Source of the DNA: a virus
Virus record (IMG/VR): IMGVR_UViG_3300042389_000994
Span: 1 to 64,000 of that record
Reading direction: 5' to 3' (one strand)
DNA: 64,000 nt
The notes beneath the pieces were generated by a model. The model made no database searches, was not told where the DNA came from, and saw nothing but the letters and a program-made list of their open reading frames with translations. The number at the start of each line of letters is the position of its first letter. The first letter of the stretch is position 1. Both the position numbers and the translations under genes were made by a program. Below, piece by piece: positions 12,201-19,082 of the stretch.

Positions 12201-15200
12201 CAACATTGTGGACCCATTCTCTCCTGTGCCATATGTAACTGGAGATACACACGCAATAGCTGCGGCTATGGGTATGCCTTTGGCCGCAGATGACGCCAGC
12301 GTTTTAAAGCTGTTTGAAGGAGGTATATCTCCAATGTACACTATGTTAAAAGAGGCGTATATTGCAGCAACCGAGGTCATCAATCAAAATGATGGAACTA
12401 ATTTTCTACCAAGAGAAATGCAGTCTATTGTTTGGGAGGCCATAAGGATGGGTATGAATAACCTATCAACTAAAGAAAGAGAAGAATTGAATGAGGAATT
12501 AACAAAAAACAAAAAAGAAAACCCTTATGAAAAAACAAGACGAGTCCTTGCAGAATTTAAGCAAAAAGGAATTAGAACAAAAAACCCCGAATGGGGAGGA
12601 TCAGGTTTCTCTGTCCAGGTTTCTAAAATTCTGCGAGCAAGTAAAGAGGAAACCAACAAAAGAACTAGCCAAGTTGTGGATGTTTGGCGACAACTACGAG
12701 GAGGAAAAGGGGGAAAACTCACTACCGCTTTGGGTAGAGAATTTAGGGTAGGGTTAAATAATTTCTATGCATCTTTCTTGGCCTCAAGAGGAGATGTTAG
12801 GCGCTCACTTGAGTTGGCTAGATTCTTAAACAAAGCATTCCCCGGCGTTTCGGTGTTTATTGATAAGGAGTCATTTAGCAAAGTGATGAAAGAACCCGAA
12901 ACAAAAAAGTTCTTGAATAACAAAAATGACTTGATTTATGGTGTAACCAAAAACGGCAGGATATACATCAATCCCGATGCATTTGCAAGTGATACCGACT
13001 TGATGGAAACAATGATTCACGAGTTTGGTCATATTTGGCTAAACTACATCAAGGTAAATAATAGGGAACTATACGATCAAGGCATTAAGTTGGTTATGTC
13101 GGACTATCCGGATGAGTATAGAACCGAACTATTATTGAACAAAAACAACAAGGAGAGAGCCGCTGAAGAGGTGTTGGCTGCATTGATAGGAAAAAAGGGA
13201 AGACTCAAGGGTGAAGAGTTAAGGAAAGGAATAGCAATTGCTGCAGGAAAAAAGGAGGGGGCAATAGTTGGATTTTCCAACTGGCTAAACAAGATGTGGG
13301 AGTATGTTCGTAAAGAATTTAGAAGCCTGCGAGGGTTGAGTGTAGAAGAGATTCAAGACATTACTCTAACCGAGTTTATTGATGGCGCTTTATTTGACCT
13401 ATTTAGTGGAAAACCAGTTCCTCAAAGTCAATTAGCATTTGAAAACAGCTTAGTTCAAGAGCCTCAGTTTAGTTCATCCACATCAATGTATGATTTAATC
13501 AATCAGGCTAGAAATGATGGATATAGGGACGCGGAGATACGGAGGGTTCTTGAGGTCAATGGTTTTGCAGCGGAGGATATTAATGATGCACTTAAAGTGT
13601 ACCTTGATGTCCTCACGGTTATGCCTAACTCTTTTGCTCAAGTGCCTGGTGGTGCTTTTGCTGGTCAAAAGATGTATGAATCATTAATGGCCGATGTTCA
13701 AGCATACGCAAAGACAGGCGTTAAATCGGCACAAGTAAGAGAGTACGCTCAAAACAAGTTGAAAGATCAACAATTGTTCAAGGACTCCACTGAGTTCCAA
13801 CGGATGGCTATGATGGTTGATTTGGATAAGTCAATAAACATTAGTGCCAACAAAGCCATTACCGCTGAGATGAGAAAGATTCGGGCGGCTATCACTGGTA
13901 TTAAGAAAGGCAAAAGTCAAATGAGTGCTATTCAAAGGAGTTTGATTGCATTCATAAAGAAGAGTCTTCCGGTATCAACCTATGAGAAGAAAGATGTAAT
14001 GGACTTGATAAGGAAGATTCAGGCTCTTGACCTAAACAACATTGAACAAATCAAGAGAGAGGTGTTTGATTATGTAACAAAGTTTAGGGTTAAGAACGAA
14101 AAAGAAAGGCTTCAGACATTGCTATCAACCAAATTAGCAAAACTTGAAAGTTCTAGGCTAAAAGGATTGATGAGTGTTGAATTCCAACAGCGTTTTTCCG
14201 AATTGAAATCAAACTTAATGGGCGAGTCCGATGCTTTAACGAACCCATCCAATGTTGAGGACAAGATAGCCGAATTGAATGTGGAGTTTTTAGATGTTCA
14301 AAACCAAGTATTTGCCCAAGGGATGAATGAGCTTTGGGGCAAAATGGAAGACCTCCAGTTCGCGATTCAATACAATTCCACCTTGCTGCTTGATGATGAC
14401 AATCCAAACAAGTTGCTTTCTTTAGAGGAACTTGTAGAAAAAGTTGATGCATTAATTTCTGCTGAAAGATCCTCATTCAAGGATTTCTTGAAGTCTGAAT
14501 CGGAGAGGTACAATGAGATGAAAAACTACTTGTTGTATGATATTTCTTCGGGCAAATACGATATCAACTTTAACAACAAGGAAGAGGTTGAGAACGCAAT
14601 TGCTCAAATTCAAAATGATCAACTTGATGAGAAAAAGAGAAACTGGTTTATGGCAGCCATAAACAGGATTGTCAGCGTTCTTGATTTATCCATTCTTAAC
14701 ACCGAAGACCTTGATTCGGTCGTTGATAGAATATCCAAAGTCACAGGACAATTGTTTGGCGGAATTTCACAGGAATTGATAGGGCAAAGGATTGATGACT
14801 CACGGGATAATTTCATTGCCCTAAGAGCAATGGCAAAAGAAATGATTTCTCAAAATGCCGAAAGAATATTTGGGAAAAACTACCGTGATGTGATGGAACG
14901 CAATAGTAAAAAAAGCGTTCTTGTAGAAATCAATATGGACACAGTGCCAGCGAAACGAATGGAGCTTAGTCAAAATGAAATGTACTACTTGTACAATCTA
15001 TACAAAGACCCAGCAAATCATCCCGGATTCAAAACACTAATGGGTAACTCATACCCAGAAATAATGGATAAAATCATTAGCCAACTTGACCCTCAAGTAA
15101 AGGAGTGGGCCGATTGGCAGGTGAATGAGTTTTACCCAGCAATGTACCCCATTTACAACGAGGTATACAAGTCCATCTATCGCACGAATATGCCTTGGAA

Positions 15201-16824
15201 CGCGCATTACGCGGGTAGGGTATTTAGAGAGGGTGTGTCTGATTTTTCTACCATTGATTTCTTGAATGACCCCAAGGGATTCAAGATGCTTGCTGGGGGA
15301 CAGTCAACAAAAGCAAGGGTGAAGAACTCAGCGGCAATTCGTGCTATGGATGGCGACTATGTGTTGAGGTCGTATGTCAAGGACATGAACTTCTTTGCCG
15401 CATTTGGTGAGGCATTTAGGGACTTATCCAAATTGCTAAACAGCCCTCTAATAAGAAACGCGATGGATGCATTTGTTGGAGAGGATGTTAGGGAATACTT
15501 AGGCCTTCAGCAAGGGGGGAAAGGCGGTGTGCTTGATGCGATTCTTTCTGCAAACCTAAATAGAAGCAATGAACCAGCGATTCTTGATAGCATAACTAAA
15601 GGTTATGTTTTTGCTAAACTCGGAATCAACTTTAAGGTATTCCTATACCAAACAGCAAGTTTCTTGAACTTTACCATGTTTATTGGGTACAGGAACTACG
15701 CCCTATTTGCAGCCAAGGCATTCGGAAATCTTATGACTGGAGGGAAAAGTAATGCCTATAGGTTGTTTAAGCAAATGTATGAAAACTCCCAATATTTAAG
15801 GGATAGGGAAGACACGCAGAGCATACTTGATCTAATGGCCGGCTTTACCGCTAAAAACGCCAAAGGAGAAACAAAGTCATTGCTTGACAGGGTCACTGAA
15901 GGCAGCGTTGGGTCTATTCTAATGTTTATGCTTAGAAATGGAGATAAGGCCGGTATAGCAGGATCTATTCCGAATTATCTATACTACAAAACAGAGTATG
16001 CCAATAGATACGGTGTAGACATTGACAGTCAAGAGGCCATAGATTACGCTATCAAAAAGATAAACAAACAAGTTAGAAAAGTAGCCCAAGACAATGAGGC
16101 TGAAAACAAGAGCCTACTTCAGTCTACCGGTGGAGCCATTGCTAAAGGGTTTTACTTATTTGCATCACAACCATTGCAGTTATTGAGGAAAGAAATTCGC
16201 TCCATAAGAAACATCTATAGGATTCTTGCCGGACTAGAAGGGGCAAAAGGTACATTGCAAGAGAACGCAAGGGTATTCGTGACGGCTCATTTTGTTTCCC
16301 CTCTAGTATTCCAATGGCTCGCACTTGGTTTGCCTGGGGTTGCAAGAAAGTGGAATGATGACGATGAGGAAGAATTAATCTTGGCGGCAATCATTGGAAA
16401 CCTAAATCAATTATTCGTTTTAGGACAATTGCTTGACGCAGCAAAAGATAGAATACTAAAGAAACCTTGGGCCAATGTCCCAGAAACAGCTGTGCCATAT
16501 AAGATAGTCACTCAACTTGCCATATTAATGGTTGACGCAATTAGCGCAAAAGACGCAGACAAAAGGCTTGATGCTCAAATAAAATTCTCAATTGCCATCG
16601 CTGAATTGAGTGGCGTTCCAGCAAACACAATGCTTGGATTATTTAAGAATTACGAAAAGCTTTTAAAGGGAGAGGTAAGCGGATTCGGGGAGGCATTCTT
16701 GCGGATGTTTAATTTCCCAGAGCGCCAAATTACCGGACCTAAACCTAAAAAGGAGAAAAACCCATACGCCCCCAGTGCAGGTTCGTCTAGATCAAGGAAA
16801 AGTGAAAACCCATATGCACCATGA
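3247..16824 (+). CDS. Giant polyvalent protein (4525 aa) with ART, ParB-like, zincin, split methyltransferase and GNAT domains
   Basis: One uninterrupted 4525-aa frame with recognisable modules, residue numbers approximate. A hydrophobic stretch lies at 500-540. An ADP-ribosyltransferase-like domain at 915-1050 has IVFHGG and IYVSPSREQAAEYA. A ParB-like segment at 1170-1275 has VIDGYNRI. Three zinc-peptidase motifs occur: HEVQH (1589), HELAH (1835) and HEFGH (3258). A C5 cytosine methyltransferase runs from 1937 (FSGAGT, SPVCKNYS with Cys 2006, IENVGG, QTRKRV), is interrupted by two GNAT-like domains (2177-2288, 2342-2465), and finishes with the motif IX-X region at 2535-2622. A DUF7178-like domain (NWYAGANRIA, FSPKTDW) follows at 2780-3065. 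The C-terminal third is helical with hydrophobic patches and ends in two NPYAP copies. Polyvalent proteins are known to be injected and to act against host defences early in infection. The order of domains is seen; the functions are inferred. Confidence 0.85.
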   Translation: MANIFDDLENQDGLVVDEKELLRRKLEAQQNPFLASEQAASNMPASPLQERFDTGIVERMKIPTLKGQDVSIDEQTGLTTSIPSAVEPEKIKTEASVVSDDDLNSLDKGGKKDLTGTLDDLTKKFGKHGITFKVNADGGYETGRYERIEAIAANQTKKVIYYDAFTKSIVKSDANELKSFIKSNAIKTNYVPRNREEAETIQAYSKQGLDYALVKKNNDDMKALETSLKEANAINDLIESNARKAATSTGKVALAYKAKAKELESQFKSEYGATPQAYIDSNSQKLKSLRDVKISNLDKSINADREIQGRAKVLDEKAKGLLGESNKLLEESKKISITGLGIPLFKEDGSFNEDGFKKIAPNEANQGVINQIRHNLTLSDNYRKAAYSGKLQAMNYLSSQQNKNLQDQYVSNWEGFLNNATNSYRNAESTMLSLATSAAKWAGKEELAKLWNDRMLEQMYKPPLDVSSDQELINLIRQYGDPDDYLKSLGPDPLRAFNAAANMTVSSMLLFLPQMAAASGTGAGISGTLAALGTLATTKNPALARQAFVTGASTGSRVGAQYVAPTSLEYSTSLIDAIRKKYPTIEEARGKDWWNDKEIMDEALRIGVSRGIPITGAGAMFDLLSKKFAPLATASKARRVGQTLAVGAAISPVIEGAGEAAAQYASVGELDWKDIIDESVGSLGSSTVIPTLPYEVYSQLNKDYYINLADKMAKSPSFLGSMEESMEQIRDWTGRMKATRQITDDVERQIMGNMSAILEARKLLTSPDASNSERIYNRLFGTKSATEERLSKLLLAQKKMEETPKINRELQRRIQEEIDYTVTNKKPIDKQQAVNLTPIIGSEGAMYKIGDTLVTRDDVKEALVDKEKAKEMGLKEDFSNLSIENDQVLKDVVKQVSPKKVLFQQPGVSDTPSSGKTIVFHGGTLEGEGNIYVSPSREQAAEYAKMSMTSVMEFEVDPESMASEQEVRDAFEELGLQLPEGYNLDELFLYEALDTRLDSSLKKEDIKKLYDYLKEKGYEGISFIDEDILGKDKKGVSNYIVFTKESLKPIKRDTPKASEAASVLGNIAKSKDIFNKIGEIVANWVDGDIEIDEKTGNIKITQSLDGKKIVGVPASKLIDFLFSNAPFDTRMFPVDKEWINTVVRLRDSIIEENRAQKKKTKEKRAAKKGSIISGDEVVASAVKMGTDEGFSEFTLKRIAKEDYTEEEVSIEGLLMGDPSLKEYVDAGQLRDQSEVTAGIPPIVSSNGDVIDGYNRILQAVMDGKDSIKVLKGIPKEEPIPKRKPPMQRLMDAGVKAGISAKNMIDLYNVNRDVFGLNISQSIANAIVMDRMMGAMAKRKGVSKDEIYKSIKFQNVTEEFIKTLSEESKPLFQMVGKNAKLKAQVFAGLELAKKMRAENAVQKLRAPDDPPKYTDLDIKRSTGWEFNPVDNKWRYEIDYGKTKDISLNDNLWNSYDPSTERGIEKSLLNPPGIEVDFLNGYLSDFLDNQELFDAYPDIKDVKFKIRLAYSDSLNGVPITPDDVDKWAKEEFTGHATRGTSIRDVIAIGGEIQLNAPSLPSKWSETERIDFLKKFFSRPDTRNEILALINHEVQHLIQIEEGFIGGSSVQKKYRTIDGIKGLMRKQPRRRTFDNDQKTFIKGRTIEDALDALETWYRNNPNSTNEQALGFLYNALSGTQRSLADELQELKRIKPHAQDKIGEINDRLDVIGISQKLVLDIYQDIKPDDDLVAYFERLRGRYFGTLYKRNVIPYEVYYRVAGEAEARTAADRGRMPADMRRATLIAETTAGVSLAERLAFAYPGTLKFQGPQGAVAIGQDASAVIYAISNPNVTTPLHELAHVFEHYLTEKERKAVMNSAGTPNEWSVTTSEYFARGFERYLAEGVAPSTILKSLFEAFKSWLIEIYNGITGSDIDVELNEAMRGIYSSMLGFERPKPTIASYFSGAGTMEAAFDGDVRSGLAVEFSPDYINAYNKAFGKDYEPRDVNEVSPQEIKDLDPLLFHASPVCKNYSLAKDPSQRGTTDLDIKSAISVASAISMAKPPIVTIENVGGYKGDVPYNIIIEALEKAGYKYDANIYDVADYGGVQTRKRVLIRAIREGELPPLPDKIGPKDWYSAIEDLIPNAPDYVIGEQAKRNIDKAMGRKPDPLKDVESTAKALEAVDKGSEKVFDDIKAMFPKRGVTGGIVITDSNGTELAEVEFTQRDANSIEVENIVSREAGKGMGYGTKALQIIKDIADARGVKVYLYPEPIKLLQLKGLTKDALISFYDKNGFKYLRALGQSVYSPKSSQELSKAYHKAKKDRSNPELVKAVEDLLGAKAEPTTEKTGTKAGRAEYGKMKDSFFGGIEPNKNRLFFADATNDFQYRGDSRADIVLMLDGANFWLTEGPDGYVTIEDFQVSEDKLGTGKGKFALSKLIEYADRNGITLIGEPLAQAERGRTQKGLSQKQLIEFYKKNGFEKISKDSLSKNRTAEANYLERKPKDSAEKTQLSDYDYFWQSKLGKDIQKRINIGRIRGLKGFKVNRNQIKLYKSSLPIIVMGEGQYGPMAANSGGPSPTLVSSSAQTAFIVLPETKQLKVLTPRMMARIMDLPDTYTVPSDYKTAKEVLGNGMSGVLTRQFIMPLIFGNSVTLAKNPTLLFQQPGAKQNTFENDGTALNVDANAPVVAGANLPPTVKKATKEINAEYYAEYRASDLIKTTHSPSSALVGLIRSLSSGQVSGEGITINLPFEDKKTTNKINQLTSEYQGLGDKVADKKRKQEIIEELNDVIKKYMGEVIKKMTLNVLALYDTLTPAFIQRARNWYAGANRIANTMASKYGLSLEQTAGILAVFSPKTDWQINVSHAERLIDIIHNYSDLKVDKSFIGKVRKKIEETRSGGVLNDKDEEFLDLLSKATSYYPNGMSINEMSDIGFDESTQGLLVRAIMTEKFPKTYAETYPEGDLFRKSNRAYAESSYEFMGKAIRIYRNNSLGIIHEEIGDANKVRNFYNNIVDPFSPVPYVTGDTHAIAAAMGMPLAADDASVLKLFEGGISPMYTMLKEAYIAATEVINQNDGTNFLPREMQSIVWEAIRMGMNNLSTKEREELNEELTKNKKENPYEKTRRVLAEFKQKGIRTKNPEWGGSGFSVQVSKILRASKEETNKRTSQVVDVWRQLRGGKGGKLTTALGREFRVGLNNFYASFLASRGDVRRSLELARFLNKAFPGVSVFIDKESFSKVMKEPETKKFLNNKNDLIYGVTKNGRIYINPDAFASDTDLMETMIHEFGHIWLNYIKVNNRELYDQGIKLVMSDYPDEYRTELLLNKNNKERAAEEVLAALIGKKGRLKGEELRKGIAIAAGKKEGAIVGFSNWLNKMWEYVRKEFRSLRGLSVEEIQDITLTEFIDGALFDLFSGKPVPQSQLAFENSLVQEPQFSSSTSMYDLINQARNDGYRDAEIRRVLEVNGFAAEDINDALKVYLDVLTVMPNSFAQVPGGAFAGQKMYESLMADVQAYAKTGVKSAQVREYAQNKLKDQQLFKDSTEFQRMAMMVDLDKSINISANKAITAEMRKIRAAITGIKKGKSQMSAIQRSLIAFIKKSLPVSTYEKKDVMDLIRKIQALDLNNIEQIKREVFDYVTKFRVKNEKERLQTLLSTKLAKLESSRLKGLMSVEFQQRFSELKSNLMGESDALTNPSNVEDKIAELNVEFLDVQNQVFAQGMNELWGKMEDLQFAIQYNSTLLLDDDNPNKLLSLEELVEKVDALISAERSSFKDFLKSESERYNEMKNYLLYDISSGKYDINFNNKEEVENAIAQIQNDQLDEKKRNWFMAAINRIVSVLDLSILNTEDLDSVVDRISKVTGQLFGGISQELIGQRIDDSRDNFIALRAMAKEMISQNAERIFGKNYRDVMERNSKKSVLVEINMDTVPAKRMELSQNEMYYLYNLYKDPANHPGFKTLMGNSYPEIMDKIISQLDPQVKEWADWQVNEFYPAMYPIYNEVYKSIYRTNMPWNAHYAGRVFREGVSDFSTIDFLNDPKGFKMLAGGQSTKARVKNSAAIRAMDGDYVLRSYVKDMNFFAAFGEAFRDLSKLLNSPLIRNAMDAFVGEDVREYLGLQQGGKGGVLDAILSANLNRSNEPAILDSITKGYVFAKLGINFKVFLYQTASFLNFTMFIGYRNYALFAAKAFGNLMTGGKSNAYRLFKQMYENSQYLRDREDTQSILDLMAGFTAKNAKGETKSLLDRVTEGSVGSILMFMLRNGDKAGIAGSIPNYLYYKTEYANRYGVDIDSQEAIDYAIKKINKQVRKVAQDNEAENKSLLQSTGGAIAKGFYLFASQPLQLLRKEIRSIRNIYRILAGLEGAKGTLQENARVFVTAHFVSPLVFQWLALGLPGVARKWNDDDEEELILAAIIGNLNQLFVLGQLLDAAKDRILKKPWANVPETAVPYKIVTQLAILMVDAISAKDADKRLDAQIKFSIAIAELSGVPANTMLGLFKNYEKLLKGEVSGFGEAFLRMFNFPERQITGPKPKKEKNPYAPSAGSSRSRKSENPYAP
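5965..5981. repeat. 17-bp palindrome copy (perfect arms)
   Basis: GGTGTGTC-C-GACACACC has perfect inverted arms. It lies inside the polyvalent gene, where it encodes GVSDTP just before the ART-like domain, apparently in an interdomain linker. Confidence 0.85.
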
Positions 16825-17705
16825 CAAAGTTTGAAATAACGAGAAAATCAAGAAACATCCACATCATAGACTGTATCGGAAAGTCCAGAGATTTTCTGCT
16901 AATTAGTGATGTACACTGGGACAACCCTCATTGTGATAGACTGCTCTTAAAGAACCACCTTGACGAGGCGGTTAAGAGAGATGCACTCATCGTCATAAAC
17001 GGGGACCTATTCTGTTGTATGCAAGGAAAGGCCGACCCCCGAAGGGGCAAGTCAGACATACGTCCAGAGCATAATAATAACAAGTACATTGACTCAATCA
17101 TCAACACAGCGGCAGAGTGGTTTAAGCCTTACGCAAACAACATCGTCCTTATTGGATATGGCAATCACGAAACCGGCGTTTTGAAAAATGCAGAAACCGA
17201 TATCATTGAGCGATTTGTTGAAAAGTTAAATACGGTAGCGAATAGCAATGTGTATGCCGGTGGATATGGAGGGACACTGCATATCAACCTATCCGAAAAT
17301 GATAGTCAAAAAAGTTACTCTTTCGTGACCCATTATTATCATGGGGCAGGAGGCGGAGGACCCGTCACGCGCGGAGTAATTTCAGACCAAAGGATGCTAG
17401 CGATGAGTGAGAACTATGATCTCATATGGCAGGGTCACGTCCACGAATTATACCATCACATCAACCCGGTCCATAGGTATGATAGAATATCAAAAAACAT
17501 ATCAATAAGGCATGTCCATCAATTAAGGACGGCCACCTATAAGGAGGAGTGGGATGAGGGGTACATTGGATTCCACGTTGAACGAGGAAGACCCCCCAAG
17601 CCATTGGGTGGATATTGGATGACCCTTAATATTAGAAGGGATAACAAAAACGACTACAATAGGTATGTTGATGCGGAATTCTTGACCTGCACACGATACT
17701 ATTAA
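16821..17705 (+). CDS. Calcineurin-like metallophosphoesterase
   Basis: A 294-aa protein carrying the full set of metallophosphoesterase motifs in order: SDVHWDNPHCD (about residues 29-39), NGDLF (about 60), GYGNHETG (about 112), THYYHGAGG (about 170) and QGHVHE (about 204). These Asp, Asn and His residues bind the two catalytic metal ions. The substrate could be DNA, nucleotides or another phosphoester; the insert between the second and third motifs (RRGKSDIRPEHNNN) is not diagnostic. It overlaps the polyvalent gene by 4 nt (ATGA) and is the last gene of the rightward late arm, ending at the convergence palindrome. Phosphatases here could act on injected or host nucleic acid, but that is inference. 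Confidence 0.85.
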   Translation: MTKFEITRKSRNIHIIDCIGKSRDFLLISDVHWDNPHCDRLLLKNHLDEAVKRDALIVINGDLFCCMQGKADPRRGKSDIRPEHNNNKYIDSIINTAAEWFKPYANNIVLIGYGNHETGVLKNAETDIIERFVEKLNTVANSNVYAGGYGGTLHINLSENDSQKSYSFVTHYYHGAGGGGPVTRGVISDQRMLAMSENYDLIWQGHVHELYHHINPVHRYDRISKNISIRHVHQLRTATYKEEWDEGYIGFHVERGRPPKPLGGYWMTLNIRRDNKNDYNRYVDAEFLTCTRYY

Positions 17706-17721
17706 GTGTGTCGGACACACT
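17705..17721. repeat. 17-bp palindrome at the convergence of the two gene arms
   Basis: AGTGTGTC-G-GACACACT has perfect 8-bp arms. It overlaps the last base of the stop codon of the metallophosphoesterase gene and lies 4 bp before the stop of the leftward gene. It could act as a bidirectional hairpin between convergent transcripts, though it lacks a long T-run. Confidence 0.8.
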
Positions 17722-17725
17722 AAGT

Positions 17726-18022
17726 TTAAATCAACCTCCAACTCCAATCCCAACTACTTTCACTTTTGGCTTGACAAGTGAATATATTGTAAGCGGGCCT
17801 CCAACTACAAAGATGTACTACACCTGTTGGTGATTTAGCCAAAAGTTCAGTATTGTGTGGTGGTTCTTGCTCACTCACCGAAATAAAACCACTCCGCTCT
17901 TCAACAAGCCTAATGATTTCTTCTTGCTCCTTTTTAGTGAGCATCACATCACCATTCGCATCTCGCATCTGCTCAAAGCATGAGCGTAAGCTCCATTCGG
18001 TTTTGATTGTTTCGTTTTTCAT
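17726..18022 (-). CDS. Small DUF551-like protein
   Basis: This 98-aa protein has a helical N-terminal half (EMRDANGDVMLTKKEQEEIIRLVEER) and a C-terminal half starting GFISVSEQEPPHNTELLAKS that ends with a tryptophan-rich WDWSWRLI. The second half resembles the DUF551 family of short phage proteins (WISV..LP....VL pattern followed by aromatic strands). The biochemical role of that family is unknown. It is the last gene of the leftward early arm, and the repeat cluster at 18023-18303 lies immediately upstream, so those repeats could govern its expression. Confidence 0.55.
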   Translation of the reverse strand: MKNETIKTEWSLRSCFEQMRDANGDVMLTKKEQEEIIRLVEERSGFISVSEQEPPHNTELLAKSPTGVVHLCSWRPAYNIFTCQAKSESSWDWSWRLI

Positions 18023-18303
18023 AGGGTTTGGTTGGTAAGGTTATAGGCTGACGATGGGGGAATTTCCGAATAATTCGTAAGCCTATAGGCTGACGCCGGG
18101 GGAGGTTTGGTAAGCCTGTAGGCTGACGGATTTATCATTCATTATATGCGAGAAGGGTGCTTATTGACCGATTTATCATTCATTATACCCGAACGCGTAT
18201 AAATTTTGGGATTTTCTATACATTATACCCGATTGGGTATTAAACGTGGGTTTTTCTATGCATTATACCCGATTGGGTATTAAACGTGGGTTCGTGTTTC
18301 CGA
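18023..18303. repeat. Repeat-rich non-coding region (iteron-like)
   Basis: This roughly 280-bp gap holds three classes of direct repeat. An 18-bp unit TAAGsyTrTAGGCTGACG occurs at 18036-18053, 18078-18095 and 18111-18128; its core AGCCTATAGGCT is palindromic in the second copy. An 18-bp unit GATTTATCATTCATTATA occurs at 18129-18146 and 18170-18187. Three adjacent 40-bp units cover 18181-18300. An inverted fragment TTATAGGCTTA overlaps the stop of the next gene at 18304. No gene is seen. The organisation resembles an iteron-type origin or a multi-operator region. Confidence 0.7.
18181..18300. repeat. Three tandem 40-bp repeats
   Basis: Units at 18181-18220, 18221-18260 and 18261-18300 all begin CATTATACCCGA. 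The second and third share about 32 consecutive bases; the first is diverged. Units two and three contain the palindrome ATACCC-GATT-GGGTAT, a plausible dimeric protein-binding site, and all units have it or its remnant at the same offset. Confidence 0.85.
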
Positions 18304-18564
18304 TTATAGGCTTAAGGTTCGGTTGGCTTCACGCTGCAATTTTTCATTAATCGCATCAACAATCCATTTGCCTAATTCGTCTTGAAAACTTGCTGCTTTA
18401 TCTTCATCTATTAAACCGCCGGGGGCTTTAAATAGGTTTTGTATTGCCCCCCATCCTCTCACGTCGGCAATTTTTTGATATTTGCCGTCTTTGCTTACAC
18501 CCCAAATGGTTTGTCCACGTTCGTCATAGGTGGCTTTTGCCCCAATAAAATCTGTTACTTTCAT
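18304..18564 (-). CDS. Hypothetical early protein (86 aa)
   Basis: The start at 18564 (MKVTDFIGAKATYDE) is chosen because it overlaps the upstream lipoprotein stop as ATGA; an upstream in-frame ATG at 18600 would run deep into that gene. The protein contains WGVSKDGKYQKIADVRGWGAIQNLF and a C-terminal helix (FQDELGKWIVDAINEKLQ). It looks soluble, with no recognised domain. It sits in a run of small overlapping early genes. Confidence 0.6.
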   Translation of the reverse strand: MKVTDFIGAKATYDERGQTIWGVSKDGKYQKIADVRGWGAIQNLFKAPGGLIDEDKAASFQDELGKWIVDAINEKLQREANRTLSL

Positions 18565-18752
18565 AGGTTTAAGGTTTGAAATAGTTTGTACGCACCACAC
18601 GAATCGGTCAGGGTCTTTATTTGCGGTCCGAATCCGTTGCTTCGGGATAGAACATACTCGCAGGCATCCCCCTTGGCTCGGACCTCAATCACCCTCCAGG
18701 GGCGGTCGTTGGTGCAGGCGGTCAGGAGGAGAAGGAGAAACATCAGTCGCAT
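18561..18752 (-). CDS. Small lipoprotein
   Basis: A 63-aa protein with a short signal peptide MRLMFLLLLLTAC, a good lipobox (LTAC with Cys 13), and about 50 residues after it containing two further cysteines (DACEYV and DSCGAY) that could form a disulfide. It is probably lipid-anchored in the cell envelope, facing the periplasm or cell surface. Phage lipoproteins of this size can block superinfection, but nothing here proves that. It overlaps the downstream gene by 4 nt and the upstream gene by 10 nt, so it belongs to the early operon. Confidence 0.65.
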   Translation of the reverse strand: MRLMFLLLLLTACTNDRPWRVIEVRAKGDACEYVLSRSNGFGPQIKTLTDSCGAYKLFQTLNL

Positions 18753-18961
18753 GGCTCAAAATTATCCTCAAAGTACTGCTTTGCAACGAGCCATTGGTCG
18801 TCGTGGTTCTTAGGGTTTCGGGCAATCATGTCCCCAACCTTGGGGCTCCCATTATCCCTATCGACTTGCGATATTGATACGCTTTCGGGTAATTGTTCAC
18901 CTTCCTGAAAAGGCCGAAGCTCCGCAATGTGCTTTCTTCGGTATTGTTTAAATTTGTTCAT
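18743..18961 (-). CDS. Conserved small phage protein
   Basis: A 72-aa protein whose middle (SVSISQVDRDNGSPKVGDMIARNP) and end (DQWLVAKQYFEDNFEP) have the feel of a short protein found in many phage early regions, often paired with small membrane proteins. No catalytic motif is visible. The start ATG shares ATGA with the stop of the upstream 33-aa membrane peptide and its end overlaps the lipoprotein gene by 10 nt. Confidence 0.65.
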   Translation of the reverse strand: MNKFKQYRRKHIAELRPFQEGEQLPESVSISQVDRDNGSPKVGDMIARNPKNHDDQWLVAKQYFEDNFEPCD

Positions 18962-19059
18962 AGTGTCCAGATTAGTGTGAGCATGATTAAGATAAAGAGT
19001 GCAGTGGCTATCCCCTTGCCGATTTCAATGAGCAGGTCAATGATGTTTCCGATGTTCAT
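18958..19059 (-). CDS. 33-aa membrane peptide
   Basis: A very short gene, MNIGNIIDLLIEIGKG followed by a continuous hydrophobic helix (IATALFILIMLTLIW) ending TL. The ATG at 19059 is the only good start and the stop overlaps the next ATG as ATGA (18958-18961), the spacing used throughout this operon. It should insert as a single transmembrane segment with a short N-terminal amphipathic helix. Function is unknown; size and shape resemble small toxin-like or holin-like phage peptides. Confidence 0.55.
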   Translation of the reverse strand: MNIGNIIDLLIEIGKGIATALFILIMLTLIWTL

Positions 19060-19082
19060 CTTGTTTCATTTGATTTGATTTG

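Noticed and set aside
14940-15360. Search for an RNA polymerase DxDGD motif in the giant protein
   Set aside because: Only MDGDY near 15348 was noticed, without the surrounding motif, so no RNA polymerase is called.
3247-16824. Giant gene as an assembly or frame-fusion artefact
   Set aside because: The frame is open for over 13 kb with continuous coding character and several ordered domains; proteins of this size and style are known from phages.
18181-18300. Three 40-bp tandem repeats as a CRISPR array
   Set aside because: Units are directly adjacent with no spacers, and no cas genes are present.
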